Part shown: positions 36,372 through 47,925 of the stretch, piece by piece
Position numbering within the stretch: the first letter of the stretch is position 1
Layout of the letters: the number at the start of each line of letters is the position of its first letter
DNA from: Rhododendron vialii
Lineage: Eukaryota; Streptophyta; Magnoliopsida; Ericales; Ericaceae
DNA: 64,000 nucleotides
NCBI RefSeq assembly: GCF_030253575.1
Contig: NC_080569.1
Span: 2,748,001-2,812,000, forward strand
Direction: 5' to 3'
Notes under the pieces: model-generated
What the model was told of the DNA's origin: nothing
The model's input: the letters and a program-made list of their open reading frames with translations, nothing else
Database searches by the model: none
Position numbers and translations under genes: made by a program

Positions 36372-36424
36372 GTTTGCAAATTACAGCAAGATAGAAACAT
36401 AAAGACAACTGAGGTACCTTTATG

Positions 36425-36590
36425 TAAGGACTTATTGAGGGTGGCCCGAGCACAACGGTAAGGTTGCGCCAGTGTGACCTGGTAGTCACAGGTTCGAGTC
36501 GCAGAAACAACCTCTCCGCTTGCTCTCTCGATTTTGCTCTTGAAATTGAAAACCCACCAAGCTGTTTATCCAATCACCAAAAAATGAAAC
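36425..36590 (+). repeat. tRNA-derived SINE, copy 1
   Basis: GGCCCGAGCACAACGGTAAGG gives an A-box region, and CACAGGTTCGAGTCGCAG contains a B box about 35 bases on. The segment ends in an A-rich stretch (CACCAAAAAATGAAAC). The same SINE begins the homologous block at 43316. Confidence 0.7.
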
Positions 36591-38809
36591 AACAATGCAA
36601 TTTTTCGTATCTTGTTACCCATATTCACACTTTTCATGCAAACCCAATTGTAGACAAAGGATATCCTATATGCAAGCATAAAGATTAAAAATTCTCGGTT
36701 TTCTTGCATTTTACCGATAGAAGGGATGACAACATAAGTAGATTAATTGATGAGATATAATGAAATTCAGTAAAGAAGAAGAAGAAGAAGAACTGACGAT
36801 GGCTGAGAAAGTGGCGATGTCTGAAGCTAGGGCTAGCGTTTTCGAGAAGAGGAACTAGCATCCACTGTTTCTTCCTTTTCTCCGTTGTATCGGTTTGGTT
36901 GGTTGGGGAAGATGACGATTACTCAGAACGACGTCGACCGGTTTTTGTCGAGACCTCGCATCTTCAACAAGGAGGTTCATTCCTCAAAACGGCGTCGCTC
37001 GGATTAAATCGGGACTTCTCATGGTGAAACTGCGAAGTGTGATTTGTAGGGGCTGCAACTTGTATTTGGTAAATTGTGAATTTATGCCGGGTTTATTTAT
37101 CGATCGAAACTGTTCAAGTTGCAGGGCTTGTCTAGAACACTAATCCTGATGAAGATCATGTCAATCGAATGCTTTTTAATGCGTAATCGGATATGATTTA
37201 AGTGGTTTTATTTTTGTTAAAGTAGACTAGGCCACATTGCATCAAAACCGTTGTGTTATGCAACAAATTCTAAACGACGCCGTTACACTTTTTAATCTCA
37301 ACTTCGCATGCGAAGTGTTCTTTGAAACCGCGTATCGATTGTAATTGGTAAATTGTGAACTGTTTCGGGGTTTATTTCTCGATCGAAAAAGTTCAAGTTG
37401 TAGGTCTTGTCAAGTAGATAAATCTTGAATAAGATCATGCTAATCGAATTCTGTTTAGTGAGATGATTTCAGTGAATTTTTTTGTGAGAAAATAGATTTA
37501 GTCACACTGAATCAAACCCATTTCAGAGAATTATGCAAAATTCACTCCGGCGGGGAGAGAGAGAGAGAGAGAATTACGGAAGGAATCTGATAGGAATGGT
37601 CTCAATGCCATAGTAACAGGTCTCTTCAAATCTTCCATTCTCTTCAGCTGATCGATTTTGATTTTGTATTGCTTTCATTGTTCTTTATTTATGGAATTTC
37701 ATTGTCGCCGGAATTATCCGAATCCGTTTATGGTGGTTTTGCACCCATTAATCTGCAACAACCACCATTTCGAAAGAGGGGAGGCTAAAAACGATGTTTC
37801 TATCACTCACGGATCATGAAATTTCTGCTCCATTGCCTTTTTAAATTGAGCCAATTAAGCTTTGTCAAGTATGAGTATTTGATCGGGAATCGTTTACTTT
37901 TTAGAGATCGCTGAGAACATCAACCACGTCAAAAATCACGTTAAGCAGATATCAGTTGATAAAATTTCCAATGCATTAAGATTAAATTGTTTTTTATGGG
38001 AACCGAGGCTAGACCAAAGTGGATGGGAGCCGAGTCCCTTTCTTGAGGTTAAATTGTTTTCCGGGCAGTAGCAGTACAAGAAAGCGCAAGCGCTGTACGG
38101 CTATTAAAAACGGAACGTAGAACATTTTAAAGGATTACGTAAACGAATTGAATAATGAATTATTAACGTTTAATTTTAACGTGCGTCAATAATTTTCTTA
38201 TAACTCACTGCATTTATCAGATCAAAACACTCACATCTCAACTAATGACTGCTAACCAATCACGAGCATTAAGAGTAGTATATTCAAGTTTGATTTGTTT
38301 ACCAAGGGAATCCATTTGATCAAATGAGCCGATAACGAGCTGAGTAAAAAGTAACTTGAATTTGTATGCATCGTTGATATAGAAATACTCAATTCTTGAA
38401 ACTGATCAATACCATGTTCACGCGCAAAGAGTTTAGATTTAATGCAAAACACCCATACATTTTCCCACGTAGGGGTAATTAGTGGACAAAAATAGAAAGA
38501 ACCATGACCCAACAAACAATGAAAGCCTTCTAAAGAAAAAGAAAGTTGGAATCGAGAACAGAATCCTAAACAAAGGCGGTTTAGGATTCCAAGTCGCAGG
38601 ATTCCGCAGATAAAAAAAAAATATCGCAGGATTCCCAGTTCTAATAGATTTCCTTTTGTTCCCATAAAAGATGCATTCTGCCTAGAGCAATCAATAACAC
38701 AACTGCATTAAGAGCCGTTCGATGCACGTGAACCCACAAACATCGAATGGCTCCAAACGCGGTTTTGTCCAGAAGTTGTGTTCTTAGGTTTCTTGTTCTG
38801 CCTAAAGGC

Positions 38810-38815
38810 TATAAA
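38810..38815 (+). promoter_or_regulatory. TATA box of the NAC gene
   Basis: TATAAA in AGGCTATAAAACC, about 240 bp before the chosen ATG. A leader intron is likely in between: GTAAGTCTACTATAG near 38889 to TTTTTTTACAG near 38921. Confidence 0.5.
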
Positions 38816-39048
38816 ACCAAAACCTCTCAAAACCTTTTACCAGTTCTTTCTCTCCTCTCTTATATATCTCTCCAAACCTTTTCATTATGTAAGTCTACTA
38901 TAGTCTTCTTCCTTTTTTTACAGCCGCTATTCACCACCGCGAAAAACCACATACCACCCTGTTTCCAACTTACTCCATAAACTTGTTTCGCAGATCTACA
39001 GTGCTCATAGAATTTACAGGGGCTTCTGTGGGACCTGAGACAGAAAGA

Positions 39049-41224
39049 ATGGATTTGGATTACTTTTTGATGCATCAACTAAACAACAAATTTACAAACC
39101 AGCCAATTCTAATAGACAGATTAATCATAGCAAACCTCAGTAATCACAATCCTCAAGATTTCTTCCCAGGTTTGCAAATTGCAACATGTTCCCCTCAAAC
39201 TTGTTATTCGCAATCTCCATTAGTTTTCCATTATATAAACATATACTTGCATGCATACAATACACGCTAGTCGACAGTGTGCAGAAAACCCGTTTCCCAA
39301 GCATAGGTTTTTTTTTTTTTTTAATCTTTTTCTCAAGCATAGTTAGATGATACTTTTAAGTAGTTCATGGAAAAATTGGTGTAGCATTAGTATTTTATTT
39401 GACCACAAAAACGTTTGCTTTCGAATATAGATTGACTAAATTTGTAGAATAGTCTTACTGATATTTAAGGTTCTCAGTTACGGATGTGAAAAGAATTCAC
39501 CAAGAGAGAACAATGTTCTGCTCTTTTTAGTTAGTTTTTTTTTTCTTCAGTTTTGAAATATTACAAGAATTGGTCTTCATTTGGTTTGGGTTTAAAGAAT
39601 CTGTCAACCTAATAAACAGGACAGGCCGGCGGCCAATTCTTTTAGGCCCCGGCTCAGTTGCACAGAAAGGAGAAACAATTAACTTCCCTGCAAATTTCTT
39701 TATGTTCAGTTATCAAGAAAGTTGTGAGACCCACAACTTCAAGTTTCTCAATGGGCAAAATACATCCTGAAAAAAGGGAGGAATTCAAGTTTTCCTGCAA
39801 AACTGTGCGTTTAAATGTCACATACAGATACATCATGTTTAAATGTCACATACAGATACATCACGGTAACCTAGTTACAAACTTGAAAGGAAAACCTCCC
39901 CTTGGTCTCTCCTCTCTACTTCCAACACTATCTCCTCTTTCCAATGTCTCTACTTTTTCTTGCCCCTTTCACTAGTTGGACTGAAGATTTCTTTTCCAGT
40001 CGAATGGAATTTCAGTTTTGTACTGTACTCGTACCGAATTTAAGGCCCAACCTGATTATACTGAACCCGACTGAATTGTTTCAATACATAACAGTTTTTT
40101 GGCTGACAGTTTTGGTGAGTTTCGGTTCCTAGAACTAGAAGACTGATGTGGTCGGTTTGGTGAGAAATTGTCTCCAAAACCGTCCATTTATCCAGGATAT
40201 CCGGACCTAAGAGGGTATTGTAAGGAGTATAAGGGCACGCGCATCTTGTATATCCAAATGTCTTCTTTACTTAAACAAATCATCGGGTGCCTCAAGTTTA
40301 ATTTGTCTGCGAACTTTTCTTGTGTTATTGACAATTCATTGTATATGCATAAGGAGACTGGCATGGAACAAAGGAATGCTACGTGTTGACACCGAGGCGC
40401 TATTTGTATGGTCTAGTCTTCCGGCCAGATCGTAGAGCAGGAAATGGCTACTGGAAGGGAACAACACCTGGTAATGTGATCTTTGGCAAGGACGGGCTAG
40501 TTGGAGTCAAGAAAAACCTGTGTTTTTATGAAGGTGATCAGAGCCAGCACAGTGGGCTGCAAACAAACTGGAAAATGATCGAATACAGACTGCAGCATCA
40601 TATTTGTTCAATCAAATGTGATCATGAGCATGGAAGGGTAAAGCGACCATTACTAAAGTTCTAGTAAAGCTATATGTGCATGGGAAATTTACATTGACTA
40701 CTGCTTTTAAGTCCTAGCATATACTTCAATTTTAGCAGCGTGCAAACCATGTTGCTGGCTTTGGCTGATTGTTTATGTACTCTGTTGGAGCTTGTCCCAC
40801 ATTGGTTAAATATAACCTCTAAAACTAGTATATGTGCCTGGACGGCCTTTCCACTCATTGCCAATTAGTTTTGAGTCTTAATATGGTATCAGAGCTAGGT
40901 TTTCGGAGGCTTTTGGACAAGACTCTATGTCATTGAATGTTGATGGTTGGTTTCCCCTTTGTTTGTCGTTAATAGTTGATTGTTGTCGTATGTGTTGAAT
41001 TGTTTGCTTACCTCACCACGTGGGGTCGTACGTGCGGGAAAGTGTTGAAGCTTGTCCCACATTGGTTAAATATAACCTCTAAACCTAGTATATGAGTCTG
41101 GGCGTCCTCTCCACTCATTACTCTGTTTTCTCTTTTTCAGGTCGATAACTGGGTTCTTTGTAAAATCTATGAAGATTTTGGACCAGAAGCACTATTTTCA
41201 CAGATGGAAAGAATGAATATTTAG
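39049..41224 (+). CDS. Short NAC-domain protein lacking the activation region
   Basis: Exons 39049-39169, 40354-40637 and 41141-41224 join in phase to a 162-aa protein. NAC proteins are plant-specific transcription factors with a roughly 150-residue DNA-binding/dimerisation domain plus a variable activating tail. Subdomains C to E are clear: KECYVLTPRRYLYG, then RAGNGYWKGT (the DNA-contacting strand), GVKKNLCFYEG, TNWKMIEYRL, and DNWVLCKIYEDFG. Subdomain A is atypical: instead of LPPGFRFHPTDEEL the reading frame gives GASVGPETERMDLDYFLMHQL, and the first ATG lies inside it. The protein ends about 15 residues after the domain, so no activation tail is present. It could act as a dominant-negative partner or be a decaying gene. 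The acceptor at 40353 is pyrimidine-poor but fits phase and alignment. The start is uncertain. Confidence 0.65.
39806..39862. repeat. Short tandem duplication in a NAC intron
   Basis: TTTAAATGTCACATACAGAT plus ACATCA occurs twice, back to back, in intron 1 of the NAC gene. Confidence 0.8.
40783..41118 (+). mobile_element. TRIM (miniature LTR element) in NAC intron 2
   Basis: A direct repeat beginning TGTTG(G/A)AGCTTGTCCCAC occurs at 40783 and 41043, about 76 bp alike. Right after the first copy comes TGGTATCAGAGC (40884-40895), the usual initiator-tRNA-Met primer site. A purine-rich GCGGGAAAG precedes the second copy. TACTC flanks the whole on both sides (40778-40782 and 41119-41123). Total about 336 bp, non-coding: a terminal-repeat retrotransposon in miniature. 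Boundaries are good to a few bases, and the matching target duplication suggests a fairly young insertion. Confidence 0.8.
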
Positions 41225-42529
41225 TAGAACAATCATGTTCCGCAAGGTAACATGGAATTTTTTATTTGAGCCACAAGATTGTTCAGGTTTTGTTCTTCTA
41301 TCTTTGTTAGGTAGGCAGTCCCCGTGCTCATCATTTCGTGTATATTTATGTACAATATTGCATCTCTTGATATCACAGTACCATACCATAAATGTTTCTA
41401 GGAACCTAATTGTTGAGTGTTTGATGATTGTCATGTCGTGAATAAAGTTACTTTTTCAACCAGTTGCATTTGTATCCTAGCAGCTCGAACTCCATTTTCC
41501 ATAGCAAATTCACAGAGGTTCCACCAAGCAACGAGAGTAGATAGGTATATATGAGCAAAAGAGAAAAGGAACAAAACAAAACAATCACCACAAGAGAGTA
41601 AGGAAGAATGATTGCACAGGATATCTAACTCTACCTGTGCTATAATACATGGAATTTATGACACTTTATTAAACCTCTCTAACCTGTAATACAACGACTT
41701 GAGACTATGCTGTGTTCCATTTCTCACCACGGGAAAATAAAATTTGCCTGAAAGTGTCAAATATCATGTTCTCCGTAGCAAGGACTCTGCAACAAATTAA
41801 CAGCAAGTTTTAGAAAACCCTCATGACATTACCGCCCAATAAGAACATCATTTACATAACCCTCAAAACTTGCATGTTTACGGGGCATTCGCTTTGACAA
41901 CATCTTGGAAATCGAAGCTATTTGTGCACTGGTATTGCATGACACTTGTAAAGGACTTAACTTCTTGAAGATAAAGAACTGTGACTTTCCCATTCACTAA
42001 AATTCTTGATGTGGTTACCGTATCCAAATTCAGATGGCACCAAAACGTGTATTCTTTTCATCAAGTGCAGATATCAGACAGCTTTCCTGCCGGTATTAAG
42101 TTAGTTGAGCAAGATTATTTCAAAGTTCTTGCTGTCAAGTAGGCCAAGTACCCAAATGAGCAAACCAAGTTTACATTCTACCAGGTTGTCAATTACTAAG
42201 TTCTTGCGGTATTACATTCTACGGAGTTGTTAATTACCAGAATTAAGTTTTTCTGATCTTCAACAAATCAAATCCTAATATTTCGTTAAACAAACATCAG
42301 CGACTAATTCGCAGTTCAAACAAAATGCATAGAAAAATCCTTGTGCTTTTACAGGCGGACTAGTTATTTTCCAATCACAATTTTGGACAAAGCAAAACCA
42401 TCACATACAAATGGAAAGTTAGGAATCCAAACTACCTCAAAATCAGATGAGTGCATGTAGAAATTTGTTGACTGCAGTTTTTTGAGCTTTCATGAAATTT
42501 GGACCCTCTAGTTATACTCTGCAATTCCT
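41225..42529. other. Spacer downstream of the NAC gene
   Basis: NAC 3' UTR (an AATAAA lies near 41440) and then about 1.1 kb without recognisable genes or repeats. Confidence 0.4.
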
Positions 42530-42816
42530 TCAAGCCATGCACTGCTTCTTTTCTTCACTCTTGGCGGAGAACATCTGCACTTCTAACTGACACTGCATCA
42601 CTAGTTTCTCCCAAATATCTGGTAACCTGTCAGCAAACCTCTTGCGTAAATGGCTCAATGCTTCATCCTATTTTCCTCTGGACAAACAAGCTAGCACTGA
42701 ATTCTTCATTCAGTTCAAAATCAACTGAGAGCATCAAAAAAGCACAAGGGAATGCCACTACTCTTGGAAGAATAGATGCAGAACTGCTTCCGCAGGGGAA
42801 AACACGTCTTTTCTAA
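42530..42816 (-). pseudogene. Unidentified minus-strand coding-like fragment
   Basis: On the minus strand 42667-42530 reads 45 codons to a stop: DEALSHLRKRFADRLPDIW..., ending SAKSEEKKQCMA. It is preceded by an acceptor-like AAAATAG. Just upstream (42816-42672) a different frame reads SSASILPRVVAFPCAFLML and SVDFELNEEFSASLFVQRK. Both look like protein rather than random translation, but the two frames are not joined by an obvious intron, so I read this as a captured or decayed gene end. I do not recognise the family. Confidence 0.35.
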
Positions 42817-43059
42817 TGACAGATTTGGAATTCTAGTTACACAAATCTAAACTGGAAAGTAGAACGGCTTAGGCTGGGAAAAGCTCAACCCTTCTTAGGA
42901 CTGCCTCAGAACTACCAACAGAAAAGCTAAACAAGAGTATTGTGCTTATGTTAGATGTCAAGTATTTTCTGTTGCATATCTCACAGGTTGTAGGTTTGCG
43001 CATAGGTTTATGGATTGAAACGGAAAAATAAAAAATATGCCACATGTTAAGTTTCAGGC

Positions 43060-43239
43060 GTTAACCAATTGGGGCGAGCTCAGTTGGTCAGGACTCTTTC
43101 ATTTTACTAGGAGGTCAGGAGTTCGAGTCTTTCCACGTGGGTCTTCTTCCCTTAGAGGGTTTGTAATGTCCCGGATTTGTACTATGTACTTCATATTTGA
43201 TGTAAATAATCTCTTCTATCGATTGACAAAAAAAAAAAA
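43060..43239 (+). repeat. tRNA-derived SINE with target duplication
   Basis: The A box lies in GCGAGCTCAGTTGGTCAGGA and the B box in AGGAGTTCGAGTCTTTC. The 3' end is CTATCGATTGAC plus poly(A). GTTTCAGGC flanks both ends (43051-43059 and 43240-43248). This is a full-length copy of about 180 bp in the style of the plant Au family. Confidence 0.8.
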
Positions 43240-43315
43240 GTTTCAGGCAGTTGTAGAATCTTCACCTCCACCCCCTCCTAAATTAACAGCAGAAATATGA
43301 CATAATATTTAAAAC

Positions 43316-43470
43316 TAATTGAGGGCGGCCCGAGCACAACGGTAAGCTTATGCCACTGTGACCTGGTGGTCACAGGTTCGAGTCGCAGAAACCACCTCTC
43401 TGCTTGCTCTCTCGATTTTGCTCTTGAAATCAAAAACCCACCAAGCTGTTTATCCAATCACCAAAAAATC
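43316..43470 (+). repeat. tRNA-derived SINE, copy 2 of the 36425 family
   Basis: Same A and B boxes as the element at 36425 (CCCGAGCACAACGGTAAG, CACAGGTTCGAGTCGCAG). It was carried by the segmental duplication rather than by a new insertion, because the flanking 1.4 kb downstream is homologous too. Confidence 0.7.
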
Positions 43471-43818
43471 AAAAAATGAAACAAAAATGCATTTTTTCGT
43501 ATCTTATTACCCATATTCACTCTTCATGCAAACCCAATTGTAGACAAAGGCTATATGCAAGCACAAAGATTAAAAAAATGAGCACCGCATAAATTAAAAA
43601 TTCTCAGTTTTCTTGCATTTTACCGATAGAAGGGATGACAACATAAGTAGATTAATTGATGAGATATAATGAAATTCAGTAAAGAAGAAGAAGAAGAAGT
43701 GACGATGGCTGAGAAAGTGGCGATGTCTGAAGCTAGGGCTAGCGTTTTGGAGAAGAGGAACTAGCATCCATTGTTTCTTCCTTTTCTCCGTTGATATCGG
43801 TTTGGTTGGTTGGGGAAG

Positions 43819-43989
43819 ATGACGATTACTCAGAACGACGTCGACCGGTTTTTGTCGAGACCTCGCATTTTCAACACGGAGTTCATTCCTCAAAACGGCG
43901 TCGCTCGGATTAAATCGGGACTTCTCACGGTGAAACTGCGAAGTGTGATTTGTAGGGAGGGACTGCAACTTGTATTTGGTAAATTGTGA
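43819..43989 (+). CDS. Small ORF of 56 codons in the duplicated block
   Basis: Starts MTITQNDVDRFLSRPRIF and ends LQLVFGKL. The paired block in duplicate I (ATG near 36912) begins with the same 19 residues but diverges by a frame change after about residue 19. It may be the 5' end of a captured gene, since GTAA follows within the frame (TTTGGTAAATTG). No family recognised, and purifying selection cannot be shown here. Confidence 0.25.
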   Translation: MTITQNDVDRFLSRPRIFNTEFIPQNGVARIKSGLLTVKLRSVICREGLQLVFGKL

Positions 43990-44828
43990 AATGCTTTTTC
44001 TTTCCGTAACAGTTTATTTATCAATCGAAACTGTTCAAGTTGGAAGGCTTGTCTAGAACACTAATTCTGAACAAGATCATGTCAATCAAATGCTTTTTAA
44101 TGCGTAATCGGATATGATTTAAGTGGTTTTATTTTTGTTAAAGTAGACTAGGCCACATTGCATCAAAACCGTTGTGTTATGCAACAAATTCTAAACGACG
44201 CCGTTACTCTTTTTAATCTCAACTTCGCATGTTAAGTGTTCTTTGAAACAGCGTACCGATTGTAATTGGTAAATTTTGAACTGATTCGGGGTTTATTTCT
44301 CGATCGAAAATGTTCAAGTTGTAGGTCTTGTCAAGTAGATAAATCTTGAATTAGATCATGCTAATCGAATTCTGTTTAGTGTATAATCAGAGATGATTTG
44401 AGTGAATTTTTTTGTGAGAAAATAGATTTAGTCGCACTGAATCAAACCCATTTCAGAGAATTATGGAATAAATTCACTCCGGCGGAGAGAGAGAGAGAGT
44501 AGGTGGTTGATCGGCAGAGCAGAGGGGAGTTACGGAAAGAATCTGATGGGAATGGTCTCAATGCCATTGTAACAGGTCTCTTCAAATCTTTCATTCTCTT
44601 CAGCTGATCGATTTTGATTTTGTATTGCTTTCATTGTTCTTTATTTATGGGATTTCATTGTTGCCGGAATTTATCCCAATCCGTTTATGGTGGTTTTGCA
44701 CCTATTAATCTGCGACAACCACCATTTTGAAAGAGGGGAGGCTAAAAACGATGTTTCTATCACTCACGGATCATGAAATTTTTGCTCCATTGCCTGTTTA
44801 AATTGAGCCAATTAAGCTTTGTCAAGTA

Positions 44829-47377
44829 TTTTTTTCCCCTTGAGATTTCACGATCGTTACAATGGAAAATGTTGATTTTGTATTGCTTCGTTCTTTTAGT
44901 AGCAAATCCCTTCCGTGAAAACATGCTATGAACTAGATTGCCACCGGCCCGATAAAGATGCAGATGATATATCTCATCTTAGATCTTTTTCGGGATTGAA
45001 TTATGTGCCGAGAAATTGACCATACCACCCACAAACACACAACACGTCAAAAACAATCGAGAAAAGAAACAAAGAATGCAAGACATGGAGGTTTTTTACG
45101 TAGTACCCCAACTATGTAGTTGAGTACATCCAAGGCTCATGCAAGTTTCCACTATGTATCGAATGAAACTTGGTCTCTCTTTTTTCTGGGTTCAAAAGCT
45201 ATTGTTTTTGGCTAAAACATAGAATGTTCTACTTAATGAAAACCCCGCTAAAGGATTCACTTACTTTAGTTAAGTAGTCAGAAAGACTTCCACCTTGTTG
45301 GATGTAGGAGATTTCTATTCTTGGGACCATTAATTTGAGATATTTTGGATAGCTATTTCTCTTTTGGTTTGATTCAAATAGGTTGAAAATGACATGTGTT
45401 GGCTTCACCAAGAAGACTGGAAAATGATGCAGAAATAAGGAAGCACTAGTTTGAAATGTGGACTTCTTGAACCAACAGGGCACTATATGTATCTAATTGC
45501 TCCTTCCTTGCAGGCTCTTGCCTTACCAACTAGAGATAAACAAGGACAAAATACGCAACTTGTGACATATATTGAATAGAAATCTTGTAGGTGAAACTTG
45601 AGGCTTGTGGACTTGGGACACCAAAAGGGAAAGCAAAAGATTGAAGAGGAAACCTCATCAGTTGGTAGGCTTCAAGTGATAAAAGAAGTGTATAAGTTTT
45701 GGCTTGAGATACAAGGTATATAGAGAGAGGGAATTTTAAAGTGTGAAATAGACTAAGGGGTTTTTTTTTAGCTCCTTCTACAATGTCAAAAGGGTACGAC
45801 TATGACATGACACCAACAGAGGAAATTTTTCTGCTGCCACTGCCCTACACGGAAAAATAAAGGGGAGCAGTGTTGTAGAATCCACCCTTGTCTAAGCAAA
45901 GCTACAGTCTACTCATTCAACACCCATCCTTTATAATTTCCTTCCAACCTTTCACCTACCTTGGACCAAATTCACTACTTCTCCTAATGGAATGGCTTCA
46001 ATCCCTCTTCTTCCCCTTGAAGAAGCTTTGGAATCGGCTGCACTTGGCTCCCCAAAAACGTAGTTTCCCAGTCTATGTTTCTCTGTTTTTTTCTTCCATG
46101 AGTTATCATCTCTCTACATCGATGGCCATATACTGACAAGTTGGTTTTACTCGACACAAAATCCTCTTCTGTCTTCTTTCATCTGCTTTGCTTGCCCTAG
46201 CTTGCTGGAAATCTTTTCTTTTTCGACTTTTGGATATCATTTCTTTCATGTGTTTCTCCAAAGGTTTTCTCATAGAGGTCTCCCTGTACTGAGTATTGAA
46301 AATTATAAGCAAAAAGCATCAAAATGGAGCTTCTCAAAAATAAGCTTTTCCATCTTTAAGTTGTTTCTTGCGTATAAGCAGAAAGCAAAAGAAGTTCTAC
46401 ACCAAACAAAAAAGAGGGAATCATTAGTTGCTGCTTGATTTGGTCCATATGTTTTATTCTTGGTGTTGTGATTTCAAATAGTTTCTCCCTTTCATTGCAA
46501 TTTTGAGAAGCACAGGAATCTGTCCTCCTGTCAGGTCAAGTCTTTTAATTTTAGGCCGAATGATAAAGGTAGCATTGTACATGCTCATGAAAGTTTCCCG
46601 CATGATAACTTCCTACTAATAGTCTTCTTCTTCTTCTTTTTTTTCCTTTTTCCAGGTAGGGGAATATATATTCTGTATGAGGATGTGAAATCGTGCTCAT
46701 GTGAAGATGTGCAAGTGCTGTGGTCATTACTGGTGGAGTCAGACACAGCTTTGTTTTCAAAACAATGAAGTCTCTATCACTAGTTCCATGGATATTACCC
46801 TAAGAGAGGAGGGATTAAGGAAAACCTGCATGTACATACATACTTACAGTGCACTCATGGGGAAGCCATTTTTCATGGTCTTGTCTTTCCTCTGATATAT
46901 GAAGCCATATCTTAGTCGTATGGGATTCTCATATTCCAGGTATTTTATTTGAATAACAGGAGGAAGATTCTGATTTCTGTTTACCCCTTTCCAGTTGGTC
47001 TAGAGTCTTGCCTGGTGGAAATTAGGTACCTTATTGATATGCACTTCTTGGAATGCAACCTGTAGAGATTGGTCTATTTATGGTATAGTTCCTGGGTTGT
47101 TTACATTATTTGATTTAGCTGTGTATTCCATATTCAAGAGAAATGTTTCATGCGGAGTTTAAGCCTCTTAGGGGTTTTGGATGTTTTGAATAGAAACTTA
47201 TGGGACTTAAAGGTGTGAGAGATGGATATTTAGAAGGAGAACCACAGATTAGGTTGAGGTTGTGAAAAAATATATACCGTGCATGAAGCTAAGGACTTGT
47301 GCCATAGGGACACTGGGTAGAGCAAGGGCAAAGTTATTACTCTTGAACAAAGGGCTCTGGTGAATCTGGTGATAGCC
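44829..47377. other. Gene-poor stretch
   Basis: No supported gene. Several 60-80 codon frames on both strands have no motif. Low-complexity TTC repeats lie near 46623-46640. Confidence 0.4.
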
Positions 47378-47925
47378 CCAAGGGTTTAGTCCAATTGGCT
47401 GGGGATTCGATTCTTGGGTCAGGCCACAAGAAAGAAATTTTTTGTGAATCCCTTAGTTTCACTGTGGACACTCATAACCATCGAACAAATAAGGGCTCTG
47501 GTGATGGTGTAGGGTATTGGGTACTTAACTAATTTTTCATCTCACTCTACTGTCTCTATCTTGTAATGGAGTACCTTTCAATTCTGTGAATGTGACATAA
47601 CAGAATATAACTAAAATTTGGATATGATGGCTCCATTATTTTGTGAGTTTGTATTTCCGTGACGTAGATGAGATGTTTACAACAGAGATACGGGAGATAC
47701 GTTATTGATTTCTTCTTCTTCTTCTTCTTTAAGAGCAGCTTATGTCCATCTCAACTAATTCCTTTCGCGGTCCGGTGAAAGACAGTTCATCCATGCCAGA
47801 ACTAAGGAATTCACGAGAAATTTTTTTTTGGTGGCCTGACCTCAAAAATCGAACCGTGGTCAATTGTGTGGGGAGCAAACCTACCAACTGGATTAACCAT
47901 TGGGCTACACTAATTGGATTCTAAA
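47378..47925. repeat. Two SINE copies of one family in opposite orientation
   Basis: The plus-strand copy (about 47378-47500) contains GTTTAGTCCAATTGG, GGATTCGATTC and GGTCAGGCCAC. The minus-strand copy (about 47925-47812) contains GGTTAATCCAGTTGGTAGG, ACGGTTCGATTTTTGAGG and GTCAGGCCACC. The first seems to lack bases between its A and B boxes. A TTC microsatellite lies between them (47712-47730). Confidence 0.5.

Larger units (their letters stand above)
35410..37873 (+). repeat. Segmental duplication, copy I (internally deleted)
   Basis: 35410-36395 matches 38020-39190 (NAC promoter, leader and first exon). 36427-37873 matches 43316-44828. The material between these blocks in the second copy (about 4.1 kb) is missing here, so copy I looks like a tandem duplicate with one large deletion whose right breakpoint abuts the SINE at 36425. 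Confidence 0.8.
38020..44828 (+). repeat. Segmental duplication, copy II (longer copy)
   Basis: The partner of 35410-37873. It contains the complete NAC gene model, the 2.1-kb spacer with other insertions, and the 1.5-kb block starting with the SINE at 43316. The two copies lie head to tail about 150 bp apart. Confidence 0.8.

Noticed and set aside
36433-36530. Functional tRNA gene
   Set aside because: A and B boxes are present but the cloverleaf stems do not pair and an A-rich tail follows, so it is a SINE.
42499-42816. 105-codon plus-strand frame
   Set aside because: It is the antisense shadow of the minus-strand coding-like segments, with Ser/Leu-rich composition typical of a shadow.
45229-46438. 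Several 68-84 codon frames
   Set aside because: No recognisable motif on either strand and no conserved splice structure.
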